A stretch of 31,299 nucleotides of DNA from positions 1 to 31,299 of the forward strand of contig RPFO01000564.1 of NCBI GenBank assembly GCA_009746045.1, in the 5' to 3' direction. Position numbers and translations under genes: made by a program. Within the stretch, counting starts at the first letter, position 1; the number at the start of each line of letters is the position of its first letter. The DNA is from Mesostigma viride. Taxonomy: Eukaryota; Streptophyta; Mesostigmatophyceae; Mesostigmatales; Mesostigmataceae. Positions 10,888-19,900 of this stretch are shown piece after piece. A model generated the notes under the pieces. That model saw only the letters and a program-made list of their open reading frames with translations. It was not told where the DNA came from and did no database searches.

Positions 10888-11462
10888 TGTTACGCCGCGG
10901 GTATCTACCACTACCTCTACCTCTACCTGGCCTGATGCTACCTAAACTAGTCAAGCCACCTCTAGTTAATCCTCTAGCGAAAGACGAACGAGACGATCCA
11001 GATCTCAATGCATTAACGTAAGTGTTGCTATAATACGCCATAAGCCATTTATACAACCCGTTTATTCCAGGAATAGAGGAAGGAAACACAACTACACTGC
11101 CGTGACCCAAGCCTAAATGTGTTAATTCATTTAACACACGCCGAGTGCACACACGAGGGGTAGAACGTGCATAAATGGTCACCAACGGTCCAACACGCTC
11201 GGGCCGACATGGCCCTCGCCTACAGATGCACGCTGGTCCACTACATCTACAGATGCACGCTGGTCCACTACATTCTACCAAAGGATCAGGACCACTAGTA
11301 AAGTACGCGGCGCGGCGCCCAACGGCACCCAATGCATGTACCACAGTACTGTTACGAGGACAATAATGTCCCGGTAGGAGCTTACACGTAAACCTAGGGA
11401 CAACCGAGGCAAAAGACCTAATTTACGTCCGTAACTACAACGAATTGTTACGCGACGTAACA
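10888..11462 (-). repeat. 5' LTR of gypsy element (575 bp)
   Basis: Partner of 670-1239, with the same TGTTACG...CGTAACA ends and about 99.3% identity by eye over aligned bases. It carries an extra CATG near 11335 and one extra T near 11382. It should hold the promoter of the element on the minus strand. An open frame of 200 codons that runs from the leader into this LTR is judged not to be a gene, because the same sequence lies in the other LTR outside any transcript context. Confidence 0.96.
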
Positions 11463-11510
11463 AATACGTGTTACATGATCTCCCAACGGAGTCATGTTAT
11501 AATTTAAATA
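11463..11510. other. Short spacer between the two retroelements
   Basis: Forty-eight AT-rich bases separate the gypsy 5' LTR from the first split direct repeat of the DIRS element. They belong to neither repeat pair. They are either host sequence or outer DIRS sequence that is not repeated. Confidence 0.5.
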
Positions 11511-11710
11511 CAAATCCATTTCTGGCCTTGCCTTGCTTTGCATGCATCACCACAAAACATCAAATTTATTACAATATGTGTGCTAGCTCTATACGGTGGA
11601 ATAACACAGACATGTCTACCAGATGGCAACACGGCCATCTGTATGCTAGGGTGAGCACACTATGTGAATGTGCAGGGCCAGCCCACAGCAGCTGTGCCCC
11701 TGCTCTACCC
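11511..11710. repeat. Split direct repeat, B2 copy
   Basis: A 200-bp block starting CAAATCCATTTCTGGCC and ending GCTCTACCC. By eye it is identical at every position to 11939-12138. It forms the left terminus of the DIRS element, the 3' end of the minus-strand transcript. Confidence 0.93.
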
Positions 11711-11734
11711 CTTTTGCCAGGGTGGGTGGGTGGG

Positions 11735-11898
11735 AGGCAAAAGAAACAACCTGCTTCCCTAGAATGGAAGCCCACCCTTTATAGCAACCACCTCTCCAGC
11801 CAACCCCTACCTGGGTGGCTGGGGTACGGGTGCCAGCACAAAAAATATTTTTTCTAAAATTATTTTTTCCTTTGGTGCTATACGGCGTTGCATTCTCC
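11735..11898. repeat. Split direct repeat, A2 copy
   Basis: A 164-bp block starting AGGCAAAAGAAACAACC and ending in GTTGCATTCTCC. It is the same length as 16637-16800, with about eleven mismatches (roughly 93% identity), concentrated in the A/T-rich half. It is separated from B2 by 24 bp (11711-11734) and from B1 by 40 bp (11899-11938). Confidence 0.93.
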
Positions 11899-11938
11899 GC
11901 TCAGCAGGTTAGTCATAGATAAAATGAGCATAGCTCAC

Positions 11939-12138
11939 CAAATCCATTTCTGGCCTTGCCTTGCTTTGCATGCATCACCACAAAACATCAAATTTATTAC
12001 AATATGTGTGCTAGCTCTATACGGTGGAATAACACAGACATGTCTACCAGATGGCAACACGGCCATCTGTATGCTAGGGTGAGCACACTATGTGAATGTG
12101 CAGGGCCAGCCCACAGCAGCTGTGCCCCTGCTCTACCC
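11939..12138. repeat. Split direct repeat, B1 copy
   Basis: Internal partner of 11511-11710, identical over 200 bp. It lies downstream of the recombinase gene on the minus strand. Identity stops sharply at 12138, where this copy continues ACATCTCC and the other CTTTTGCC. Confidence 0.93.
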
Positions 12139-12335
12139 ACATCTCCTTACATGGCTAACAGCCGAAAAATACGTAGGACATGCAAAAAAGAAAACTTAAA
12201 ACTACCTAGCTATGGGGGTACTTTGTCCCAACCCAGGTTCACCCTCGGGTTAGTTAAACCATTTCCCCCCTGACCTCCCACACAAGGGTGAGGTCAGTTG
12301 ATAGCTAAAAGACGAGAGATAAAAACAGGAGGACG
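12139..12335 (-). other. 3' region of DIRS element with small hairpin
   Basis: About 200 bp between the recombinase stop and repeat B1, with no gene. At 12270-12297 an 8-bp perfect inverted repeat (CTGACCTC / GAGGTCAG) with a 12-base loop can form a hairpin about 40-65 nt after the stop codon. It could serve in RNA 3'-end formation or stability, but nothing in the sequence proves this. Confidence 0.45.
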
Positions 12336-13268
12336 TCAAAACACGACGCCACCGAAGTGGCGCCGGAACGCCGCTGGGTCAAAACCCAGGGCCTGAGCCC
12401 AGAGGGCGGGTGGGATGTCGCGCCCCAGGAGGCTGCGGTGGAGGCCAATGTAGCGCGTGACCGAGAGGGCCGAAGCCCACCGGCCGCGCAGCTGGATGGC
12501 CTCCGGCGACTCGCCAGCGATGGCGTCGTGCGTCGCCCCCCCATGCCGGAGGCTGTGAAAAGAAAACATCCCTGGGATGCCCATGCGGGCCTGCACAGCC
12601 TCCCACTGCTGCCTAGCCTGGCTGTACGTTAAGCCCCGAAAGAGGAGTGCCTCCGGGGGCTGGCCAGCCGTCAGACGTCGCAGGAGCCACAAAGAAAGTG
12701 GATCCCGGACGAGGACGTGCTGGGCCGCCCCCTGCGCAGTTTTGGGGTTGCGCAGCACAAGGGCACCGACCATGGGCCCTGGCTCGAGAAGGGGGTGGCC
12801 GGGATGAGCCACATCCCGAACCCGCAGCCCTAGCGCCTCGCTAATGCGTAAATACTGCTGGAAAGCAATAATAATCAACGCACTCAAGTGCACCTGTCGA
12901 CGTGAAACTAGCAACAGGGCAGTGAAATAGCAAAGGCGCCAGGGCATAGGCGGAGGGCTGACAGCCGGAACAAGCCGCTGCCAACCTGCTAGCAGGCGGT
13001 CCGCCAGTACCCAATTCCGAACAATGTCGGGGTAGTACAGGTGGAGACAGGCCTTGGCATGCTGGCATAAGGTACGCCCCCGCCCGCCCCTGGCATGGTA
13101 GACAGCAGAAATCCACTCACAGAAAATGGCTTCCGCGTCAGCTGGGTCGACAGGGCCAGGTGGCGCCCACGCCACGTAGACAGCCGCCGCACGCCGGTAC
13201 GCTGGCAAGGTAGACACAGGGTTGACTGTGCCTTCCAAAAGTGCCAAGTCCCGAGGGCGTCGCGCCCC
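12336..13268 (-). CDS. Tyrosine recombinase (DIRS-type YR)
   Basis: The frame opens at 13268, directly after the 2A-like motif of the RNase H frame, and ends at the TGA at 12336. There is no ATG near its N-terminus. It is therefore likely to be made as part of a longer product, through a frame change at or just after 13271. The catalytic residues of the phage-integrase family are visible: Arg in QQYLRISEALGLRVRDV, the H-x-x-R box in FSFHSLRHGGATHDAIAG, and the nucleophile Tyr in ASALSVTRYIG. About 300 residues is a normal length. The enzyme would insert a circular cDNA of the element by site-specific-type strand exchange. GC-rich shadows overlap it on both strands. Confidence 0.92.
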   Translation of the reverse strand, partial: GARRPRDLALLEGTVNPVSTLPAYRRAAAVYVAWAPPGPVDPADAEAIFCEWISAVYHARGGRGRTLCQHAKACLHLYYPDIVRNWVLADRLLAGWQRLVPAVSPPPMPWRLCYFTALLLVSRRQVHLSALIIIAFQQYLRISEALGLRVRDVAHPGHPLLEPGPMVGALVLRNPKTAQGAAQHVLVRDPLSLWLLRRLTAGQPPEALLFRGLTYSQARQQWEAVQARMGIPGMFSFHSLRHGGATHDAIAGESPEAIQLRGRWASALSVTRYIGLHRSLLGRDIPPALWAQALGFDPAAFRRHFGGVVF

Positions 13269-13270
13269 TC

Positions 13271-13300
13271 AGGCCCAGGGTTGGGATGCACGTCACCACA
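13271..13300 (-). other. 2A-like motif between RNase H and recombinase
   Basis: The minus strand encodes C-G-D-V-H-P-N-P-G-P, preceded by IPDLTR. The 2A consensus is D-(V/I)-E-x-N-P-G-P, at which ribosomes skip the Gly-Pro bond. Here the Glu is His. The NPGP core, the GDV and the position exactly between two enzymes all fit. The recombinase reading frame opens at the very next codon position. Confidence 0.6.
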
Positions 13301-15367
13301 CCGGGTCAAGTCAGGAATCCAAGCGCCACGCCGACTGGCCTTGTCAGCTGGGTTGTGGTCGGTAGCCACCCAGACCCAGTGGCTCTGCGTGTCGCCAGCC
13401 AGTGACAGAGCGCAGTAGCGCCGAACCAGCTGGTTGAGGCGGTAGGAAGACGACCGCCCTCTGACAAACGCCCCCACCACAGCACTGGAGTCTACGAGCC
13501 GGACGACTCGCTTACCTCGACACGCCTTGGTCCGGCACGACCACTCGACCCCCTGTGTCGCAGCAATCGCCTCCTTGACGTTGATGTGGTTAGGCTGCCC
13601 CCGCCACCGGTAGGACAGTGCCGTACGCCAGTGGCCACTATCCAGCAGGCTGTAGTCCCCCTCCTCCATGCGCTCCAGGTCCCAGTCCTCCCCAGACGTT
13701 AAAGCTGTCGTCCGCCACCCCCGCGCTTCGCGCCGGGTCGCCAGCCGGGCACAATCGGCCCCAGGCAGGTCCCTGTAGACCACCCCACCGCCGGAGCCGC
13801 TCGCATCACTTGCGACGACCCGGTCAGAAAGGGGCCGGGCCCTGGCCGCCCTCAAAAAGGGGGCCAGGTCGATCGCCGCCTGAAGCTCCTGGCGGGCCCC
13901 CGCAGGGAGGCGCCAGCGGCGCCCAGGCAGGGAGGCATTCATGGCTGCTAGCAGCCGGTACGTCTCAGACCACACCGAAAGCATGGGGCGGCACAGCAGA
14001 TGCATCCACACCCACTTCCCAAGCACAGAACTAAGTTCGCGGTAGTATGTAAACCCGCGATCTAAGATTCTATGAGTAGCGCGATAACTGCCACCACACG
14101 CTCAGGAACAGGCACCACGTCACCATCTCTTTGGTGAATGACACCCACCGCCTGCACACCAGTCTGCTCTGCTGTCGCCCGTACCACCTTGTCAGACTTC
14201 TGCACCAGCCCAACAGCGGCGTAGGCAGCCTGAACACGATCTAGCTGCTGATTCACCCCATCCACCGACGCACAGTGGGTGAAATGGAGGTCATCGATCG
14301 TCACAGCATGCATACCTTCCAGATCCTGCCGAGATTCGAAGCACGGCGAGGGCGCCAAGGGCGCAGCAGGGTCCTCCTCCAGCCTCAGCCGGACGGTCTC
14401 CCCCGCCTCGTTGGCCTCCGCCACCAGGATCAGCGCGGACATGTTGATGCTCAGCCCACGACTAGCCTCCAACGGCGGCTTGGGGCCACAGCGGTACAAC
14501 ACAGACTGATGCACACACTGGGCCACGCGACGGCCAGCTTGTTGCCCATTGGCCAGCACAACATCCACGGCCACACCTTCCGACGAGCCCCACTCAGGCC
14601 CACCAGATCCGACCACACCGGCATCCACGCACAGTACCGCCGCATCCAAACTGGCAGGCGGAGTCTGTTGTAGTACGAATCCAAATCTGATACGCCCCCA
14701 AAAACATCCTCCCCAGCGCGCGTGGGCAAATCGCAAATCACGCCAAGGTGTGGTAAAAAAGCGGGCATAGGATCTGGTAGTGGCATGTTGCCACGCCGGT
14801 TGTCCACAATCAGCCGTATACGGCCGTCGGGCTTTCCGACCCCAAAAGTACCGTTCACCATAGGCGGCTCCTCCTCAAAAAATCCACCCAAAATCCCCCT
14901 CTCCACACACACCGTGCAAACCCGCGCGAACTCCTCCATGCTACACCCCCGCGAGATCCGCATCGACTTCTGCAAGATCCGCTCTGCTGGGCTCAGCGTC
15001 CGTACCATCCTACTCTCATCATTCAAAATTGCTCCCCAAGAGGGGGGTAGTAAGTTCAGCACATCCACTTGGCCACCTTCCCCCGGACCAGGCAAGGCCA
15101 AGCGTGCGGCCACTAACGGTTCGTAAGGGGCTCCTTCAGCATATTCACCCCCATCCACTACAGATCCTGCCATTGCCGCTACGGAACCACCGTTCCGGCG
15201 GACAAAGGACCTGCAAGCATCATCGATCCCATCTAGGGCCGCCTGCTGCAGAGGCCCGGGCACACGGGCTGAATCTACAGCAGGCGGGTCTCGCCCCCCC
15301 CCCCCATCCAGTTTAACGCCCTAACCGTCTGACAGGCTAGTGTGCGAGCATTAAAAGCCCGACTCAT
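13271..15367 (-). CDS. DIRS reverse transcriptase and RNase H ORF ending in a 2A-like motif (frameshifted)
   Basis: The likely start is the ATG at 15365-15367 (MSRAFNARTLACQTV). RT motifs: GTFGVGKPDGRIRLIVDN and DLDSYYNRLRLPVW (catalytic Asp region), PMGNKLAVA, and VTIDDLHF, where IDD replaces the usual YVDD. RNase H follows with VVASDASGSGG, NVKEAIAA, VRLVDSSAVVGA and ATDHNPADKASRR, giving the D-E-D-D set. At the end, CGDVHPNPGP is encoded at 13271-13300. Frame changes fall at a G12 run near 15295, near 14535 within the PMGNKLAVA segment, and near 14040. No nonsense codon interrupts the frames between these. A connection or RNase H continuation in the same frame runs on to 12989 but looks like a shadow of the recombinase gene. 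Confidence 0.9.
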
Positions 15368-15459
15368 CCTATCGCGCCTACGGCCTGAGCGTACCTGCTG
15401 CCACCAGTCACGAGGTGGCAGGGGTGCTGGAAGAGGTAGTGGAAGAAGGCACCGCTCCC

Positions 15460-16568
15460 TCACTTGTTGTTGTTGGACGGGCCGCCCTGCCCCTTCTTGC
15501 CGGGACCCTGCTCCAGCTTGTGCTGCAGCTTCCCCATGCTCATCGCCGCCCGCACCGCCGGAGACGCCAGCATTGCTCCACCCTCCTGGAATGGCAGCAT
15601 TGCCGACGGAGTCCCCTTCCACCCGTCGACCCCACATCCACCAGCTGGCATGCCGTGATCAGCTTTGCCAGGTACTCGGCTGCTGCCAGCTCCAGAATTA
15701 CTTCGGAGCGTGGCGTGGCCCAGTAGCCAAATTCTGTCACCATCGTGTCCAGAATTCCTGCCATCTGCAGGAGCAGCATCCTCCTCTCCCCGCTGGCTGT
15801 GCTGCCGTGCATCGTCAGCATTATCGACGCACGGATGGACTTCCCCCCCACGCTCTCCACGTAGTCCGGCATCCCCGGCAGCACCGCCTCCAGCATGTTG
15901 CTCAGCAGGACCGGCGCTGCATGCCCGCTCAGCGCCACTCCCTTCGTGCGCGCCAGCCTGCCAGCAGTCGGCGCGGCTGCTGGGCTTGCAGCTGCTGGAG
16001 TCTTTGCCTGGTCCAGCAGCTTCGACATGGCCGCTATCAGGACGCCAATATCTCTGCCAGTGAGGGCGTTGCCCGGCCGGGATGGAAGCCCTCCAGCTGG
16101 CGTTGCATAGCCCGTCTCGGTCCCCAGCAGCCGACTTATGTTTCGGTCTAGGTCCGCCACATCCTGGTCGATCGCCTCAGGGGCGCCATCCTCCTCCCCA
16201 GCGCCCGCTACACCATGCCCCGCCCCTCCGCTTCCACCTGCCGAAGGGGGAACACCCCCAGTTCCCACCGCACCTGCTGACACTGGTGGATCCGGCTCTG
16301 CAATAGCCTCGGACCCCAGTTGCGCTGCTAGCACATCGGCCAAGGCCTCCTCCCCATCCCAGTCGCTGACAAACCCCCTTTGCTCCAGTACGTCCATGAC
16401 GTTCTTGGCACGCCCCTGATTGAGCTTCTGGATTCGCTCTAGCCAAACCCCCTCCCCTAGGATCTTCTGGACCGCAGTGGCGGCCTCCTTTGGGGTGCAT
16501 CCCTCCTTGGCTGCTTGCTTGAGTTTCGCTATGAATTTCCGGTCTGGGGCTGTCACTGTTGAGGTCAT
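15460..16568 (-). CDS. DIRS gag-like ORF
   Basis: The start is the ATG at 16566-16568 (MTSTVTAPDRKFIAKLKQAA). A GTG further upstream keeps the frame open but is unlikely to be used. The protein has a basic, helical N-terminus, then a Gly/Ala-rich linker (GGVPPSAGGSGGAGHGVAGA), then a helical core (NMLEAVLPGMPDYVESVGGK, MLLLQMAGILDTMVTEFGYW). A one-base frame change near 15640 leads to a C-terminus with AAMSMGKLQHKLEQGPGKKG and the stop at 15460. No zinc knuckle is seen. By position (first ORF after the A1 repeat) and composition it is the particle protein of the element; sequence alone gives no firm domain match. Confidence 0.75.
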
Positions 16569-16636
16569 GGTGGGTTGTAATGCTTGATGTGTTATCTTGC
16601 GTTTTGTTTCTTGTGATGTGGTCACGTGAGGTTCTC
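16569..16636 (-). other. 5' untranslated region of DIRS element
   Basis: Short stretch between repeat A1 and the gag ATG. It contains no gene; its TTGTGATG/GTTTTG-rich sequence shows no clear motif. Confidence 0.4.
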
Positions 16637-16800
16637 AGGCAAAAGAAACAACCTGCTTCCCTAGAATGGAAGCCCACCTTTTATAGCAACCACCTGTCCA
16701 GCCAACCCCTACCTGGGTGGCTGGGGTACAGGTGCCAGCACACAAAATATTTTTCTGAAAATTATTTTTTCTTTCTGTGCTATACGGCGTTGCATTCTTC
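16637..16800. repeat. Split direct repeat, A1 copy
   Basis: Partner of 11735-11898 and the right terminus of the DIRS element, the 5' end of its minus-strand transcript. Identity with the other copy stops around 16797-16800 (GCATTCTTC against GCATTCTCC). Plus-strand sequence beyond it leads to the 3' splice site of the ABC transporter exon at 16928. Confidence 0.92.
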
Positions 16801-16927
16801 ATGGTACTCCTCCATGCCGTTCAATCAAATGGCCGGGTAGATAGTGTACCGGTGTACTTACTGCACAGTTGTACGGTAGTAACACACATCCCTACGAGTG
16901 ACCCACCCATCCCACCCCGCTGCACAG
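16801..16927 (+). other. Remaining 3' end of a host intron
   Basis: This 127-bp stretch runs from the DIRS end to a good acceptor (CCACCCCGCTGCACAG) before the first visible exon of the ABC transporter. It contains no gene. It shows that the exon was joined to something upstream, so the retroelements lie inside an intron or have replaced the upstream part. Confidence 0.7.
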
Positions 16928-19900
16928 GAACCCCAAGGTGGGCGCGCTCATCGTGTGGCAGGAGACCGGCCCGCAGCGGTTTGACTACACGCTGCGGCTG
17001 AACCCGATGGGGGTGGAGGAGTTGACACAGATGGTGGAGAAGGTGCCCCGCACGCGGTGGGTGGAGGAGCTGACACAGATGGTGGAGAAGGTGCCCTGCA
17101 CGCGCGCGCCGTACGTGATCGACTATTCGCTGGGGGCCAACCTGATACATCACTTCCAATACGCACGCAGCGGGTTCATGACGGTATGCCGAGGCCGGCC
17201 TACATGCATGCTTGTGTGCTCACCTTATTCGATCGACAGGCACTACGCATTGGTTGGCAAGGCCACATAGAAAAGTTCTAGCATATGCAGCCGTGTACCT
17301 CCGTTGGCACCTGAATCATGATACTGATACTTCTTCAAAAGATCACCATTTGTTCTCTGGAAATCGTATGGCGGTCTGCTTGTCATTTCCTAACGATTTC
17401 GTGAATTTGTATGTGGTCAATCAGCAGGGGGGATGTAAGGCGGCCACCTTCACTTGGAGCATGCATGCACATATCCCCGCGCGGAAACACGTGTCTAATG
17501 ACTGCATGTGTGAGACCCATTTTCGCCTTCTTGTTCAAGCGAGAACTCCTTGACCAACCAATAGTGTGCGCTGCTCTGCCGTGGCTACCCATCCACCTCT
17601 GCCTCCCCCCCAGCTGCAAATGATGGTGGACTCGTACATCATCCGGGCCACAGGCAGGGACGGCAACGCCACCAGCAGCAGCCGCTGGGCGCCACTCCAT
17701 GTGGGCGTTGCGCCCTTCCCCGTGCCCGCCTACTCCTCGGACATCTTCCAGTCGGTCATTAAGGGCGTGCTCGGCCTGCTGTGAGTGCACAATTGCAAGG
17801 GTGTGCTCATGGTTGAAATAGCATTTAGCTATTACTTTTTGCGCGTCGACACTAAAATGACGCACATCCTGCGCAGGATGTGCATTGAATTTAGTGTCGA
17901 CGCACGAAAAGTAATAGCTAAATGCTGTTCAACTTGCTCGGCCGGCTGTTAGCATGCACCTGACAGTCCGGATCGGGGTCTTTCTTGAAGCACCCTTGTT
18001 TCTTCCTCACGGCCTGTTTCCCTTATTTGGGTGTGGACTCATCGCAATGCCTGACCCCATTACCTTTCCTCTAATTGATGGTCGATCCTGTTCCGGTGGT
18101 TGGATGTGGGGTATGCAAACCTATGTCTGACTCATGGCTCGCAGGCCAGCCTGTCTTTGCAGTAGGGGCAGTAAATTAAGAGGGCAGTCTGAGCCCTTCC
18201 TTGTTTACAAAGAGGAAAACAGTACAGGCATTTCTGTAGAGACCTCTTTGGCTTGCGGCGACTAGTTAGTTGGCGTGATTTTATGCTGGTAATCATCGAT
18301 AGCCAAGTGTTAGTTATGTACCAATTACTTTTAATAATTTGGTGGACTACTTTCCTGGTGAAGCAGTTGTAATACCCGTTATCACGCGTACAAGCTGCTC
18401 AAGAGCATGCACATGTCACTCCGCTGCTTGGTTTCGTGTGTTGGTCTGATTGTTTGCAGCAACGTGCTGGCTTTCTTGTTCCCTGTGTCGCGGCTCATCG
18501 GCGGGGTCATGACCGAGAAGGTGTGACAAAGCGTTGTCAACAGTATGTACTTGAAGAGTTCTGACACACTATTCCATGCTGCCTGGACCACCCTTGTTCT
18601 TGCCGCTTAGCCTTTGCCAGTGCTCCATGGACTCGACCAGGCGCGGCGTGGCATCCTCACACTTCCCTTTCATGGTTTCAGTTGCTAGTTTCTGTTGCGT
18701 CATTTGCTTCTCTTCCTATGCTCGTCTTTGTTTCCGCTTGTCCTTCTGCTCATGCTGCTCTGAACAACAATCTAAACATTTTCTCAATATCGAACCTGTC
18801 AAGAAAGACTGTTGACAGCTGGTTTGGTGGCTATCAGTTTGGCATCACTCGCAACGGCATCTTTCATTGCCCGCGCTGCATTCGTATTATTCCATCCTGC
18901 CCTTCAGGAGTCGCGGGTGAAAGAGGTGATGCAGATGATGGGTCTTTGCGAGTGGGTCTTCTACGCCTCCTGGTTCATTACTTACATCATCCAGGCAAGT
19001 GCGCGGCACTGTCAGGCAACGAGCTGCATGCAATTGATGCACAGCGCGATACTGGATCCAGCAGATTATCACTGAAATCATCTCTGAATAGTAATAGCCT
19101 GGCAGCCTTTTCGCATATGGGTATAGGGCTGTAGGAGTGCGGCTGTTGGTAGTGGTCTGATGCGTTGCGAGCATGCGCCTTTGTCTGCCAAAATTGCACT
19201 CACCATGCACTTTGTCCTGATGAAACTGATAACTGACAAGACATCAAGATTTCAAGCTTGATCCTGGCTTTCTTGCCTGCCCTGTTGCTGTAGCTTCTCA
19301 GCCACAAACATAATGCACACCTCATTGGCTATCGTGCCCGGTGTATATTCCAGGCGATCGAGCTGTACACCGACTAGGCGGTTACTGTAGGCGAGGGCTT
19401 GGCTGACTTCTGGTCTTACTTAATTGCTCCAGTACGTAAGATCGCTGTCCCAATGGTTGCCTGTCACGCTGCCATCTGAGTTTCCCGTAAATCTCAGTGG
19501 CATATTATGTTTGTCTAGCTAGTCAGGGCAGGACCATGCGAGCCGCTTTCTGGCACCACTTGACTGGTCCACACCTCCTATGGTACTCAATTGTCAATGC
19601 GCTGGTGTGTCCAGAGTATGTGCAGGTGATGGACGTAAATGCTGGCATGCCATATGCGTAGGGGCGATAGCACGGAGCATGATCCCACTGTCAGCGTGCA
19701 GCAACACACAAAAGAAGTTTACTGTAATCACATGTTGTGTCCGTGTTATTCTCCCCATGCCACACTGCTCGTCCACAAATCCATTGCTTTACTCCCTGCC
19801 ATCATGCTCAGGCAATACGACTGCTGACGTCGCAACCTCACAGCGCCCCTGCTTTAGCCTTCTTCCCCGCCCCTCCATCACCTCCCCTCTCCTCCCTCCT

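Larger units (their letters stand above)
670..11462 (-). mobile_element. Ty3/gypsy chromovirus-type LTR retrotransposon
   Basis: A complete 10.8-kb element read on the minus strand. The order is 5' LTR (10888-11462), leader, viroplasmin-like ORF (9955-10347), gag (8135-9863), pol (4009-8134), a third ORF (1610-3933), polypurine tract (1240-1250) and 3' LTR (670-1239). The protease-RT-RNase H-integrase order makes it Ty3/gypsy, and the chromodomain at the pol C-terminus makes it a chromovirus. The LTRs are nearly identical, so insertion was recent. The ORFs carry about a dozen single-base frame changes. The bases outside the two LTRs (CTAGC left, AATAC right) do not form a target-site duplication. 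The protein-coding layout is certain; whether the copy is active is doubtful as sequenced. Confidence 0.96.
11511..16800 (-). mobile_element. DIRS-class (PAT/kangaroo-type) tyrosine-recombinase retrotransposon
   Basis: A 5.3-kb element read on the minus strand, with gag, RT plus RNase H, and a tyrosine recombinase in place of an integrase. Its ends are split direct repeats, not LTRs. The right-end repeat (16637-16800) recurs at 11735-11898. The repeat at 11939-12138 recurs at the left end (11511-11710). The order is therefore A1 - genes - B1 - A2 - B2. This is the arrangement known from PAT, Ngaro and the Volvox element kangaroo, thought to allow a circular DNA intermediate that the recombinase inserts without a target duplication. 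Terminal bases were set from where repeat identity stops and are accurate to a few bases. No methyltransferase domain was seen. Confidence 0.92.

Noticed and set aside
10742-11344. 200-codon minus-strand frame across leader and 5' LTR
   Set aside because: Most of it is LTR sequence that is also open in the other LTR. It contains Cys-rich repeats from a tandem 24-bp unit, not a protein domain.
12989-13270. Continuation of the RNase H frame past the 2A-like motif
   Set aside because: In the same stretch the other frame encodes the conserved start of the recombinase, so this continuation is taken as a shadow.
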